A DNA stretch of 35,216 nt, taken from IMG/VR virus record IMGVR_UViG_3300047478_000188, positions 1 through 35,216 of that record; one strand, written 5' to 3'. Under the pieces are notes generated by a model, which saw nothing but the letters and a program-made list of their open reading frames with translations, did no database searches and was not told the DNA's origin. This DNA comes from a virus. Shown in pieces: positions 17,145 through 24,559 of this stretch (positions are counted from its first letter, which is position 1; the number at the start of each line of letters is the position of its first letter). The translations under genes and the position numbers were made by a program.

Positions 17145-17257
17145 GAGGGTCTAGGACTAGCCCAGTGAATTGATCCCACAAGACTTTGCTTGAAGCCTCA
17201 GTCTAGTTAGCAGTGCTGACCATGGGAACCGCCATTGGCCTTATGTCCTAAACCCTC
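17145..17257 (+). ncRNA. Predicted structured RNA element closed by a 13-position helix
   Basis: GAGGGTCTAGGAC (17145-17157) pairs with GTCCTAAACCCTC (17245-17257) with one C/A mismatch, closing about 87 nt. Inside are short hairpins such as CAAG-actttg-CTTG and the AGACT/AGTCT pair. There is no convincing reading frame. The element ends 5 nt before a small gene's ATG. It could be a free RNA or a 5' regulatory leader for the carbamoyltransferase operon. No T run follows, so it is not a terminator. It resembles in style the elements at 28754 and 29550. Confidence 0.45.
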
Positions 17258-17262
17258 TCTTT

Positions 17263-17427
17263 ATGACTAAAGACGAATTACACCGTAGACCTGGTATTAG
17301 AGCAATTATACATCAGTTGCGTATTGCTCATAGCTCCTGGTCTAAAGAGCGAATTTATACTGAAGCTAAACAACGTTGGACTGAGAGATATCTAAATGAA
17401 AAGCCTCCTACTAACCCTAGGTCATAA
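17263..17427 (+). CDS. Small basic protein of unknown function
   Basis: 54 residues, beginning MTKDELHRRPGIRAIIHQLR and rich in Arg and Lys, with SSWSKERIYTEAKQRWTERY forming a likely helix. It overlaps the start of the carbamoyltransferase gene by 32 nt in another frame. No good ribosome binding site is seen. The amphipathic helical pattern is gene-like, but the size and overlap make it uncertain. Confidence 0.45.
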   Translation: MTKDELHRRPGIRAIIHQLRIAHSSWSKERIYTEAKQRWTERYLNEKPPTNPRS

Positions 17428-18985
17428 TAGTTCTGCCATCTATATTCAAGATAATAAGATTTTATGGGGTTATGAGACTGAGCGTCTATCAGGTGTGAAG
17501 TCTGATAGTAGATTTCCTATGCCTATCATAGATAAATATATATCATACGATAAGCCTGATATTGTATATGTAACACACTGGGCTCCAGACGGCAATCTTA
17601 ATTCAATGAGCGAAAAGCATTGGGATCCAGCTTATTTTGATGGCATTCCAATTAGAACTTTGTCTACAAACTGCACACATCATGATACTCACATGGCTGC
17701 AGCTGTTTGCTATGCTAATCTGAATAAACCAAAAACATATGGTTTAGTGGTCGATGGATTTGGTACCTGTGGCGAACATTTTAGTATTTATGATCTATCT
17801 AATGGTGGCAACAAGTTAATTAGACGTATCCATGGTTATGAGACAAGTTTAGGATTGTGGTATCAATATGCCACGGCCTTTTTAGGTATGAAGATGCATG
17901 AAGATGAATTCAAGCTTTTAGGCTATGAAGCTCATGTACCATTAGACTTAGTGCCAGAACTAAATTCATTAGCTAGTCATTACACTACCAAATGGTTGGA
18001 GAAAATGGATGAATCTATATATAGGAGTAAGTATGACCCTGTATATAGTATAAATGCTTTAGCCAATATTAAGAATAACATTTTCAGTCATCTAACTTCA
18101 ATATGTCTAAATTTTAATCTTTCAAATTCTTCAGATTACCGCACTAGATGTGTAATAGCTTATTATGTACAAAAGGTACTTGAGAATGTGGTGTTATACC
18201 ATGTTCAAAAACTAGATGCTGATTACCTGGTTTTATCTGGCGGTGTATTCTACAATGTAAAACTGAATAAGTTGATTGTAGATGCAGTTAATAAGGCTGC
18301 ATGCATTTACCCATTAGCTGGTGATCAGGGCAATGCATTAGGTCTGTACTCAATTGACCACCCTGAATTCGTGTTCCCAGATAACCTCAACTGGGGTCAT
18401 CGGACCTTGTCTCATATCAAAGAAGTTGAGGGCTTATATACATTTAATGAGCAACAGGGTTATGATGTTATTAACATGCAACTGATTTCAAAAGGTATTG
18501 TTAATGTAGTAAGAGGTTCGATGGAATTTGGACCTCGTGCATTGTGCAATACATCCACATTAGCACTGCCTACACCCCAAAATGTAAGTGAAATTAATCT
18601 TGCCAATGATCGTAATACAGTAATGCCTATGGCGCCTGTAATGAGCCATAAGATGTATAAAGATTATTTTGAAAGAACAGATAAGTTACATAAGTCTCAA
18701 GCACATATGATTTGTGCAATGGAATATCAAGAGCATCCGTATGACCATATGCTAGGTGTGGCTCATGAATACCATACACCATATCATCATCATACAGGCC
18801 GCCCACAGGTTGCTAAGTCTGACGATAAACTGTTAAACCAATTATTTGATGCACATAAATCACCTCTGATTAATACATCATTCAATTATCATGGCATGCC
18901 TATAGCATGGGGCATGTCCAGCATCATAACAAACCATGTGATGCAATACCTCCGTGCTGACATTAAAACCGTGGTAATAATCTAA
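17396..18985 (+). CDS. NodU/TobZ-type carbamoyltransferase, likely DNA-modifying
   Basis: 529 residues. The N-terminal half has the Kae1-like pattern of NodU/CmcH/TobZ enzymes: LGHNSSAI, an ETERLSGVK segment, the metal-binding CTHHDTHMAAA and VVDGFGTCGEH. The C-terminal half has LSGGVFYNVKLN, GDQGNALG, GSMEFGPRALCNTS and INTSFNYHGMPI, all family hallmarks. These enzymes use carbamoyl phosphate and ATP to carbamoylate a hydroxyl group. In phage, homologues act on 5-hydroxymethylcytosine in DNA to form the carbamoyloxymethyl base. Here it starts a run of pyrimidine nucleotide genes and overlaps the MazG-like gene by 1 nt, which supports a DNA-base substrate. A surface or small-molecule substrate remains possible. 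Confidence 0.88.
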   Translation: MKSLLLTLGHNSSAIYIQDNKILWGYETERLSGVKSDSRFPMPIIDKYISYDKPDIVYVTHWAPDGNLNSMSEKHWDPAYFDGIPIRTLSTNCTHHDTHMAAAVCYANLNKPKTYGLVVDGFGTCGEHFSIYDLSNGGNKLIRRIHGYETSLGLWYQYATAFLGMKMHEDEFKLLGYEAHVPLDLVPELNSLASHYTTKWLEKMDESIYRSKYDPVYSINALANIKNNIFSHLTSICLNFNLSNSSDYRTRCVIAYYVQKVLENVVLYHVQKLDADYLVLSGGVFYNVKLNKLIVDAVNKAACIYPLAGDQGNALGLYSIDHPEFVFPDNLNWGHRTLSHIKEVEGLYTFNEQQGYDVINMQLISKGIVNVVRGSMEFGPRALCNTSTLALPTPQNVSEINLANDRNTVMPMAPVMSHKMYKDYFERTDKLHKSQAHMICAMEYQEHPYDHMLGVAHEYHTPYHHHTGRPQVAKSDDKLLNQLFDAHKSPLINTSFNYHGMPIAWGMSSIITNHVMQYLRADIKTVVII

Positions 18986-19389
18986 TGAGCAACTCCAGCC
19001 TTTCCCCAGTAATCAACGCCATTTTTGACTTCAATGAACAAGTCATTGGTACAGGTGATGTATCATTGAATACGCTCACTGAAAAACAATTCAATTGGAC
19101 TATTGGGTTCTGTCAAGAAGAACTGGTAGAATTTACTGAGGCCTATCAAAAGCAAGATATTGTCAAGATGGTAGATGGAATTCTTGACCTGATCTACGGT
19201 GCTATGGGTACGCTCAAGAAGATGGGTCTTACTCGTGAACAAGTCTTTGCATGCATGATGGCTATTCACACTGCCAACATGACTAAGAAGAAGGGTATGA
19301 CGGCTCGTGGTTCAGAAGAAGATGCTGCCAAACCTGCAGAATTCGTGCCTCCTGATCAAGCTATCGGTCATATTCTGTTTGGGGAGTGA
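18985..19389 (+). CDS. MazG-like all-alpha nucleotide pyrophosphatase (possible dCTPase)
   Basis: 134 residues. The metal site shows as EELVEFTEA (E-E-x-x-E) and the second helix as VDGILDLIYGAMG (D-x-x-x-D), the standard all-alpha NTP pyrophosphatase signature. The family hydrolyses (d)NTPs to monophosphates. In this operon the sensible job is to convert dCTP to dCMP, playing the role of T4 gp56: it feeds the pyrimidine C5-transferase and keeps unmodified dC out of phage DNA. That substrate choice is inference. It is 4 nt upstream of the kinase gene. The last 35 residues are a low-complexity tail. Confidence 0.78.
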   Translation: MSNSSLSPVINAIFDFNEQVIGTGDVSLNTLTEKQFNWTIGFCQEELVEFTEAYQKQDIVKMVDGILDLIYGAMGTLKKMGLTREQVFACMMAIHTANMTKKKGMTARGSEEDAAKPAEFVPPDQAIGHILFGE

Positions 19390-19393
19390 GACT

Positions 19394-19972
19394 ATGATCG
19401 TAGTACTTGAAGGACCTGACAATGCGGGTAAGACTACACTTGCTCGCATTTGGCAAGACGCTTTGCTAGACAAGGTTTCTTATCATCATCCTGGAGGTAA
19501 ACCTGATTCTCTAGAGCAAGAGGATCAGTGTATGATCGATCAACTGAATCTAGTTGAATCTTCGAAAGATTCAAACGCTATTCTTGATCGTGTAACAGCG
19601 ATTAGTCAACAAGTTTATAATCCACATGCTGTGTATAATAAGAATAGGGATTATTTCCTGAAAGAGATGCTGAAAAAAGGTATTATACTGCTTTATTGTC
19701 GACCTTCAGACGATAGATTAATGCGAACTGAAGACTTCAAATGGCGTGATGGTGAGACTGAGGAACATAAGCAAAAGATCATCCGAAATCAGCATCAGTT
19801 CATTAAAAATTACGATGATCTGATGCAACGTACTCCTCACATTACTTATAATCATGAAGATACTGTCATGGCTGATATGATTGTAGGCCATTCAATAGCT
19901 GCCTTTAACGGTAGCCAGATTAGTATTGCATGGTTTGAAAAGATTATGTTCTATACAAGGGGTTCCAAATGA
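19394..19972 (+). CDS. P-loop deoxynucleoside monophosphate kinase
   Basis: 192 residues from ATG 19394, with a strong GGGGAGTGAG site upstream. The P-loop is EGPDNAGKTT (residues 6-15), and ILDRVTAISQQVY (about 63-75) matches the DRxxxS motif of thymidylate kinase-type enzymes. A lid-like region rich in Arg and Lys follows (RPSDDRLMRTEDFKWRD). Such phage kinases convert dNMPs, including hydroxymethylated ones, to diphosphates, as T4 gp1 does. It lies between the pyrophosphatase and the ThyA-type enzyme and overlaps the latter by 4 nt. Confidence 0.85.
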   Translation: MIVVLEGPDNAGKTTLARIWQDALLDKVSYHHPGGKPDSLEQEDQCMIDQLNLVESSKDSNAILDRVTAISQQVYNPHAVYNKNRDYFLKEMLKKGIILLYCRPSDDRLMRTEDFKWRDGETEEHKQKIIRNQHQFIKNYDDLMQRTPHITYNHEDTVMADMIVGHSIAAFNGSQISIAWFEKIMFYTRGSK

Positions 19973-20808
19973 AAGTCATAAATACTGGTAGCAATATTCA
20001 GTCCATGCTTAAGATGTATGAGGCTGTAAGAGATGGTTATCATATGGTTGCTAGAGGTTCAGCCTGCATCAATGTACAAAACCTAGCAATTGTATTTAAT
20101 GCCAGCGAACCTGTCATCACAAGTTTTGATGCTAGACAGTTTAATTTACCGTATGCTAAAAGAGAATGGCTTTGGTACTTAGGTGCAGATAAGTTCGACT
20201 CTAGCATAGAGCAACATGCTACTATGTGGAAAAAGCTTAAACAACCTAATGGATCTTATTTCAGTAATTATGGTCAATACATTTTTGGTAAAAACGATCC
20301 GCCTGAGTCTGCTGAAACAAGTCAATCTCAGTTCGAATATGTAATTGATTGTTTATTGAGAGATCCACAGTCAAGACGAGCGTCCATAGTATTACTGGAT
20401 AAAGATCATTTGTTTTTGGATAATGTCGATACTGTATGCACATACAGTATCAATTTTACTCTTCAAGATGGCCGCTTAGATATGACAGTCATGATGAGAA
20501 GTAATGACGTCATCTTTGGGTTCACCAATGATGCATTCTGTTTTTGGAATTTATATCAGTTTGTTTACAGTATATTGCACCAGAAGATGGGCTCCTATAT
20601 CAAACAAGGATTTTATACCCATATAACAAACTCAATGCATGTATATGAGCGCCATTTTTTAATGATTAACCTTATTATTGAAGGCGGCGAATCTAAGTAT
20701 AAATTCATAGATGTGCCAAAACCTACAGCCACTGTATCTGAAATGCTAGTTGCAAGTAAAGGTAAAAATGGACGTGGTAAATATTACGACTGGCTCACGG
20801 CCGTCTAG
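19969..20808 (+). CDS. ThyA-family pyrimidine C5-transferase, probable dCMP hydroxymethylase
   Basis: 279 residues. Family motifs: SRRASIVLL (phosphate-binding arginines), DTVCTYSINF with catalytic C157, MRSNDVIFGFTND and HVYERH (His-x-Tyr as in the thymidylate synthase HIYSNH). Counting from RSND (D180), position 188 equals E. coli ThyA N177, which reads uracil; here it is Asp. T4 dCMP hydroxymethylase also has Asp at this position, where it selects cytosine. The residue after C157 is Thr rather than His. With ThyX encoded separately at 23648, this enzyme most likely makes 5-hydroxymethyl-dCMP. 5-methyl-dCMP or hydroxymethyl-dUMP are alternatives. Confidence 0.83.
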   Translation: MKVINTGSNIQSMLKMYEAVRDGYHMVARGSACINVQNLAIVFNASEPVITSFDARQFNLPYAKREWLWYLGADKFDSSIEQHATMWKKLKQPNGSYFSNYGQYIFGKNDPPESAETSQSQFEYVIDCLLRDPQSRRASIVLLDKDHLFLDNVDTVCTYSINFTLQDGRLDMTVMMRSNDVIFGFTNDAFCFWNLYQFVYSILHQKMGSYIKQGFYTHITNSMHVYERHFLMINLIIEGGESKYKFIDVPKPTATVSEMLVASKGKNGRGKYYDWLTAV

Positions 20809-21229
20809 AGATGCTTACTTTATTGCGATGGTGGCTTTAGTTGCGACTAGAGCCACATGTATTCGACGTAAAGTAGGCTGTATTCTGGTCAACGAGCAAG
20901 GCCATGTACTTGCAACAGGCTATAATGGTGTATGCGCAGGCGCAGTCCATTGTATTGACAAGCCATGTGCTGGGGCCAATCAACCTTCAGGTCAGGGCTT
21001 ACATCTATGCGAGGCGATTCATGCTGAACAGAATGCATTGATTCAGTGTCGTAACATAAATGAAATTCATACTGCTTATGTGACATCGTCACCATGCATA
21101 AGTTGTATGAGGTTACTGGCTAACACAAGTGTGACTCGAATAGTTTTTTCAGAAAGATACCCTCATGTCGAATCAGAACGCATTGCCTCCTCAAGGAACA
21201 TTGCCTGGGAACTCTTCTCGCCCAATTGA
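20768..21229 (+). CDS. dCMP deaminase
   Basis: 153 residues from ATG 20768, overlapping the ThyA-type gene by 41 nt in another frame. Zinc-site motifs are EAIHAEQNA (His and catalytic Glu) and SPCISC (two Cys). CIRRKVGCILV and GYNGVCAGAVHC with KPCAG fit the dCMP deaminase branch, which carries an extra zinc-binding segment. It converts dCMP to dUMP for dTMP synthesis, here by ThyX. In a phage that diverts dCMP to a modified base, this enzyme sets the split of the dCMP pool. Confidence 0.88.
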   Translation: MDVVNITTGSRPSRDAYFIAMVALVATRATCIRRKVGCILVNEQGHVLATGYNGVCAGAVHCIDKPCAGANQPSGQGLHLCEAIHAEQNALIQCRNINEIHTAYVTSSPCISCMRLLANTSVTRIVFSERYPHVESERIASSRNIAWELFSPN

Positions 21230-21470
21230 GATGGCTTGGGAGACTTTTGCTGAGCAGCATTTTGATCCATCATTTACAGCTGAACAGCGTCATAATGCTA
21301 AGTACATTTTCTACTGTTGTGCGGTTAGTATGTACAACTTAATGACTGGAGCCCTTAAAAACGATCCATCCATGCGATTATATGTACATGTTTCAGAGTT
21401 AATGCTTGCGGATATAGAGGTTTACTTTAAGCAATTTGATGGTTTACAAACTACCAAGCCAACTCATTGA
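21165..21470 (+). CDS. Helical protein of unknown function
   Basis: 101 residues from ATG 21165, which overlaps the dCMP deaminase gene by 65 nt. ATG 21231, right after the deaminase stop, is an alternative start giving a 79-residue protein that keeps the conserved-looking part (MAWETFAEQHFDPSFTAEQR onward). The C-terminal part is helical (YIFYCCAVSMYNLMTGAL). The Pro- and Asn-rich first 20 residues would only exist with the earlier start. Family not recognised. Confidence 0.6.
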   Translation: MSNQNALPPQGTLPGNSSRPIEMAWETFAEQHFDPSFTAEQRHNAKYIFYCCAVSMYNLMTGALKNDPSMRLYVHVSELMLADIEVYFKQFDGLQTTKPTH

Positions 21471-21479
21471 TCAAAGCTA

Positions 21480-21509
21480 TTTACAACGGCTGCCAGAATG
21501 ATTTATAAT
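21480..21509 (+). promoter_or_regulatory. Sigma70-like phage promoter (TTTACA subclass)
   Basis: GATCAAAG (21469-21476), TTTACA (21480-21485), an 18-nt spacer containing CGGCTGCCAGAATGAT, and TATAAT (21504-21509). It is nearly identical to the promoters at 30902 and 32109 even within the spacer. The GATCAAA overlaps the stop codon of the previous gene. Expected start near 21516. Confidence 0.82.
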
Positions 21510-21528
21510 TAATTTAGAGGTGATAAAA

Positions 21529-22620
21529 ATGGAAGCTCAATATTTGTACCGCAAGAACTCACTTGGCATCGGCACTTGGCGTATTTGGCATCAGCCAGTA
21601 AGTGCCTCACATGCAATTATCCTTATCGCCCACTGCACTGTGGAGGGGGGATCTGAAATAGTGCATCGGGATGATGTAAAGACTAATCTATCAGGTAGGT
21701 CTATCATGGACCAGGTTACACTGGAGATGAAGTCCAGAATTAGTCGCCAACTTGATAAGGGTTATAAGTATAGCCTTGAAGAAGCCTTGAAAGGCAGTAC
21801 AAATCAGTTAGGTCTGATTAACCCAATGTTGGCTCAAAAACTTCAAGATGTCACACTCACCGGTAGTGATTTCAATGATGCTTATGTTCAGTACAAATTG
21901 GATGGACACCGTTGCCTGATTACTAAACAGGCTGGAGCAATGTTGGCTTATAGCCGTAAAGGCAAACCAATTGATACTATTCCACACATTTTGGAAGATG
22001 CCTATAACTGGATGCAAGATGGTGATACTTTGGATGGCGAACTTTACATCCATGGTAGACCATTGCAAAGTATTAGCAGTTTGATTAAGCGTAATCAACC
22101 TGATAGCAAACTATTACAATACCACTGGTATGATATAGCAGATAAGTCTGCTAAATATGGTAGCAGATACTCTCTCATGAAAGATCTGTTTGCTAGTTCC
22201 AAGTGCCCTCAACTGAAATTAGTTGAGACTACTAAAGTTGAGAAAATGTCTGAAGTTTATGCTCACTTCAGAGAAGCTCGATCATTGGGCTATGAAGGAT
22301 CCATGCTTAGATTGTCAAAAGCTGGATACCAAGATGCTCATCGTGCTAATCAATTGATCAAGATCAAAGAGCGTCATGACTGTGAGGTAACAGTCATTTC
22401 AGGTCGTCCATCGGCACGTGGTTGGGCTATACTGAGAGTTATGACTGATGATGGCGTTGAATTCGATGTATCGGCTCCAGGATCAGTTCAAGAAAAACTA
22501 CTTGTGATGCTTCATATTGATAAGTATATCAGTAAGCGGTTGACCATTGAATATGCAATGCTTACTGATGATAAGGTGCCTTTTCATGCTGTAGCCACGG
22601 CTTGGAGAGAAGATATATGA
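21529..22620 (+). CDS. ATP-dependent DNA ligase with WGR-like N-terminal domain
   Basis: 363 residues from ATG 21529, with AGAGGTG upstream. Motif I is YVQYKLDGHR with the adenylated Lys at 123. Others are YSRKGKPI (motif Ia region), DTLDGELYIHG (motif III), GYEGSMLRL (motif IV) and LIKIKERHD (motif V). An oligonucleotide-binding domain follows (EVTVISGRPSARGWAI onward). Residues 1-80 resemble a WGR-like domain as found at the front of many phage ligases (LYRKNSLGIGTWRIWHQ, ending KSRISRQLDKGYK). It seals nicks during replication and repair. Its own promoter precedes it. Confidence 0.9.
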   Translation: MEAQYLYRKNSLGIGTWRIWHQPVSASHAIILIAHCTVEGGSEIVHRDDVKTNLSGRSIMDQVTLEMKSRISRQLDKGYKYSLEEALKGSTNQLGLINPMLAQKLQDVTLTGSDFNDAYVQYKLDGHRCLITKQAGAMLAYSRKGKPIDTIPHILEDAYNWMQDGDTLDGELYIHGRPLQSISSLIKRNQPDSKLLQYHWYDIADKSAKYGSRYSLMKDLFASSKCPQLKLVETTKVEKMSEVYAHFREARSLGYEGSMLRLSKAGYQDAHRANQLIKIKERHDCEVTVISGRPSARGWAILRVMTDDGVEFDVSAPGSVQEKLLVMLHIDKYISKRLTIEYAMLTDDKVPFHAVATAWREDI

Positions 22621-22853
22621 ACCCGACCACTCATTCTACTAACAACATGATTTTAGGAGCTCCTAAAGGCATGGATAATTGTGTGGATGTAGCAGCCACA
22701 ATGTTCGTTGAAGATACTCAAACGACTATTGCTACATTCTGGACACCTACACCTGAAGAAATCACAGCTATTAATACTGGAGCATCTGTAGTGCTCTATG
22801 TTTGGGGATTACAACATCCTCCTGTAGCCTTAGGAATATGTGAGTCTAAATGA
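22617..22853 (+). CDS. Small conserved phage protein
   Basis: 78 residues from ATG 22617, which overlaps the ligase stop (ATGA). The end FWTPTPEEITAINTGASVVL then WGLQHPPVALGI is a pattern I have seen in short phage proteins (FWxPTxxE, HPPVxLGI). No function is known to me. It overlaps the kinase-like gene by 4 nt. Confidence 0.65.
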   Translation: MNPTTHSTNNMILGAPKGMDNCVDVAATMFVEDTQTTIATFWTPTPEEITAINTGASVVLYVWGLQHPPVALGICESK

Positions 22854-23287
22854 GAGGCGAACCTAAAGGAGTTCATGAAGACTGTTTTAATATGATGTGT
22901 GGAGAGTTAGTTGGCTCTGGTAGTCGACGTAAAGTGTTTGACTTTAATTTCATGAGCAATCATGTTGTAAAGGTTGAACAAGATCCACATTCATTTCAGA
23001 ACATTCATGAGTGGGAGGTTTGGCGTAGTGTAAGTGAGACTGACTATGCCAAATGGTTTGCACCATGTAAATACATCAGTCCTAATGGACAGATACTTAT
23101 TATGGAGCGTACACTCCCTTTGGATAATCAAAAATATCCAAAACTTATTCCTGCATTCTTTACCGATACGAAGTATGGTAACTTCGGCTTATTAAAGGGT
23201 AAGTTTGTGTGCCATGATTATGGTATACACTTATTTCATGAACAAGGTATGTCAAAGCGAATGCGTAAAGCTTACTGGTGGGATTAA
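22850..23287 (+). CDS. Truncated protein kinase-like protein
   Basis: 145 residues. ELVGSGSRRKVFDF looks like a glycine-rich nucleotide loop, MSNHVVKVE has the beta-3 Lys, and IHEWEVWR could supply the alpha-C Glu. YISPNGQILIMERT resembles the hinge strand, and KFVCHDYG stands where the DFG segment would be. A normal HRD catalytic loop is missing. Small proteins of this shape recur in phages; whether they phosphorylate anything is unknown. It sits in a chain of overlapping small genes between ligase and ThyX. Confidence 0.55.
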   Translation: MRGEPKGVHEDCFNMMCGELVGSGSRRKVFDFNFMSNHVVKVEQDPHSFQNIHEWEVWRSVSETDYAKWFAPCKYISPNGQILIMERTLPLDNQKYPKLIPAFFTDTKYGNFGLLKGKFVCHDYGIHLFHEQGMSKRMRKAYWWD

Positions 23288-23472
23288 TGGAAAAACCTAA
23301 TAATCCTTATCAAGGTCTCATTGGTGTCCGCATTGGTGGGCCACCTGCTACATCCGAGGCTGATCATTTTTACAAATGTAATCATTGTGGTCAAGCTGTA
23401 GATATGAGAGACCTTGGTCAAGTGTTTCATCATGAAGAACCTATTCATCAACCATTACTCCTAGATTCATGA
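23287..23472 (+). CDS. Small zinc-knuckle protein
   Basis: 61 residues from ATG 23287 in a TAATG overlap with the previous gene. FYKCNHCGQAVDMRDLGQVF has a Cys-x2-Cys knuckle, followed by HHEEPIH which could complete a zinc site. The layout is like small phage zinc-ribbon proteins. Function unknown. Confidence 0.6.
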   Translation: MEKPNNPYQGLIGVRIGGPPATSEADHFYKCNHCGQAVDMRDLGQVFHHEEPIHQPLLLDS

Positions 23473-23669
23473 ACGAACTTAATGTAATCAGAACTTGTGG
23501 TATTGATCCAAAATGTGATCACGTTATGGATCAATATGAGCCTATCTTTTCAGAAGAAGGCCGGAAGTGCGGTGAAACACTTGTATGTTCGAAGTGTGGC
23601 ACATCCGCATATGAAATTTCTTTGCGTGAAAGTTTTGAGGTGAAATCATGCGCCATAATGTCAGACTGA
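23469..23669 (+). CDS. Small zinc-ribbon-like protein
   Basis: 66 residues, ATGA overlap with the previous gene. Cysteines at RTCG, PKCDH, GRKCGE and LVCSKCG could bind zinc. The C-terminal third overlaps the ThyX start by 22 nt in another frame. Two cysteine-rich small proteins in a row suggest a shared origin or role, which I cannot name. Confidence 0.6.
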   Translation: MNELNVIRTCGIDPKCDHVMDQYEPIFSEEGRKCGETLVCSKCGTSAYEISLRESFEVKSCAIMSD

Positions 23670-24559
23670 TACTATCTTCTGAAGCGAATGGTGTACAGCT
23701 TCATACATTTCAATTGAAGTATTGGCGGGCCATTCATGCTGAGGTCTTGACTCATAGAGACTTCAGTAGAAACTCCGGATCTAGTAGGGCAATTCCGGTT
23801 GACAAGATGCTCAAGCAGATTCGAGAGAATCCAGCTGGACCTACTTACTGGGGTAAAAATGAGAAGGGTATGCAGGCATCTGAAGAAAACGATGCTACTG
23901 TAACTATCCCACATAATTTACAATACGCATTTACGGATTTCTGTGCTTCATCAGGCGTTAATTGGGATATATCTTATATCTTCAAGCACTGTCCTCGTGA
24001 AGTAGCTTGGGAATTCAGTGCTTGGCTAGCTGCAAGTATGTCTGAAGCATTTAGTAACGCTGGTTATCATAAACAGGTGGCTAACCGGATTACAGAGCCA
24101 TATCAGTATATGAATGTGATTGTGTCATCAACTGAGTGGCACAATTTCTTTAATCTCCGCTGCCATCCTGATGCAATGCCTGAATTCAGGGATATTGCAA
24201 TTGATATGCAGCAACTCATTCATGATTCTAGGCCTAGAAAACTTCAAATGGGTGAATGGCATATCCCATTCATCTCGACTGAAGAAGCGCTACAACCGTT
24301 GAATGTGCAATTGAAGTTATCAACGGCTCGTTGTGCTTCGACAAGTTTCAAAACCGTCGAAGGACTTGATATGACCTTCGATACTGCTGTAAGGATTTTT
24401 GACAAGCTTGTAGGTAGCAATCCATTGCATGCATCGCCCAGTGAGCATCAAGCTAAATTTGGGTCAATCGAAGGGGTTCAACTTAGGAATTGGGCTTCTA
24501 ATTTTAGATCTCCATGGGTTCAACATCGTAAGTTTATTGAAAATGGATGGAGTTTCTGA
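23648..24559 (+). CDS. thyX: Flavin-dependent thymidylate synthase ThyX
   Basis: 303 residues. The ThyX signature appears as LTHRDFSRNSGSSRA (about residues 34-48), a variant of RHR-x7-S. Supporting segments are HAEVLTHRD, HKQVANRITEPYQYMNVIVS, EWHNFFNLRCH and the C-terminal STARCAS. ThyX makes dTMP from dUMP with FAD, NADPH and methylenetetrahydrofolate. Having it beside a ThyA-family gene with a cytosine-type base pocket supports separate roles for the two. It is longer than usual bacterial ThyX (about 220-250), as in other phage versions. The neighbouring small genes overlap it on both sides. Confidence 0.85.
   Translation: MRHNVRLILSSEANGVQLHTFQLKYWRAIHAEVLTHRDFSRNSGSSRAIPVDKMLKQIRENPAGPTYWGKNEKGMQASEENDATVTIPHNLQYAFTDFCASSGVNWDISYIFKHCPREVAWEFSAWLAASMSEAFSNAGYHKQVANRITEPYQYMNVIVSSTEWHNFFNLRCHPDAMPEFRDIAIDMQQLIHDSRPRKLQMGEWHIPFISTEEALQPLNVQLKLSTARCASTSFKTVEGLDMTFDTAVRIFDKLVGSNPLHASPSEHQAKFGSIEGVQLRNWASNFRSPWVQHRKFIENGWSF

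Noticed and set aside
19307-19393. Longer N-terminus for the dNMP kinase
   Set aside because: ATG 19394 is preceded by GGGGAGTGAG and puts the P-loop at residues 6-15, as normal for the family.
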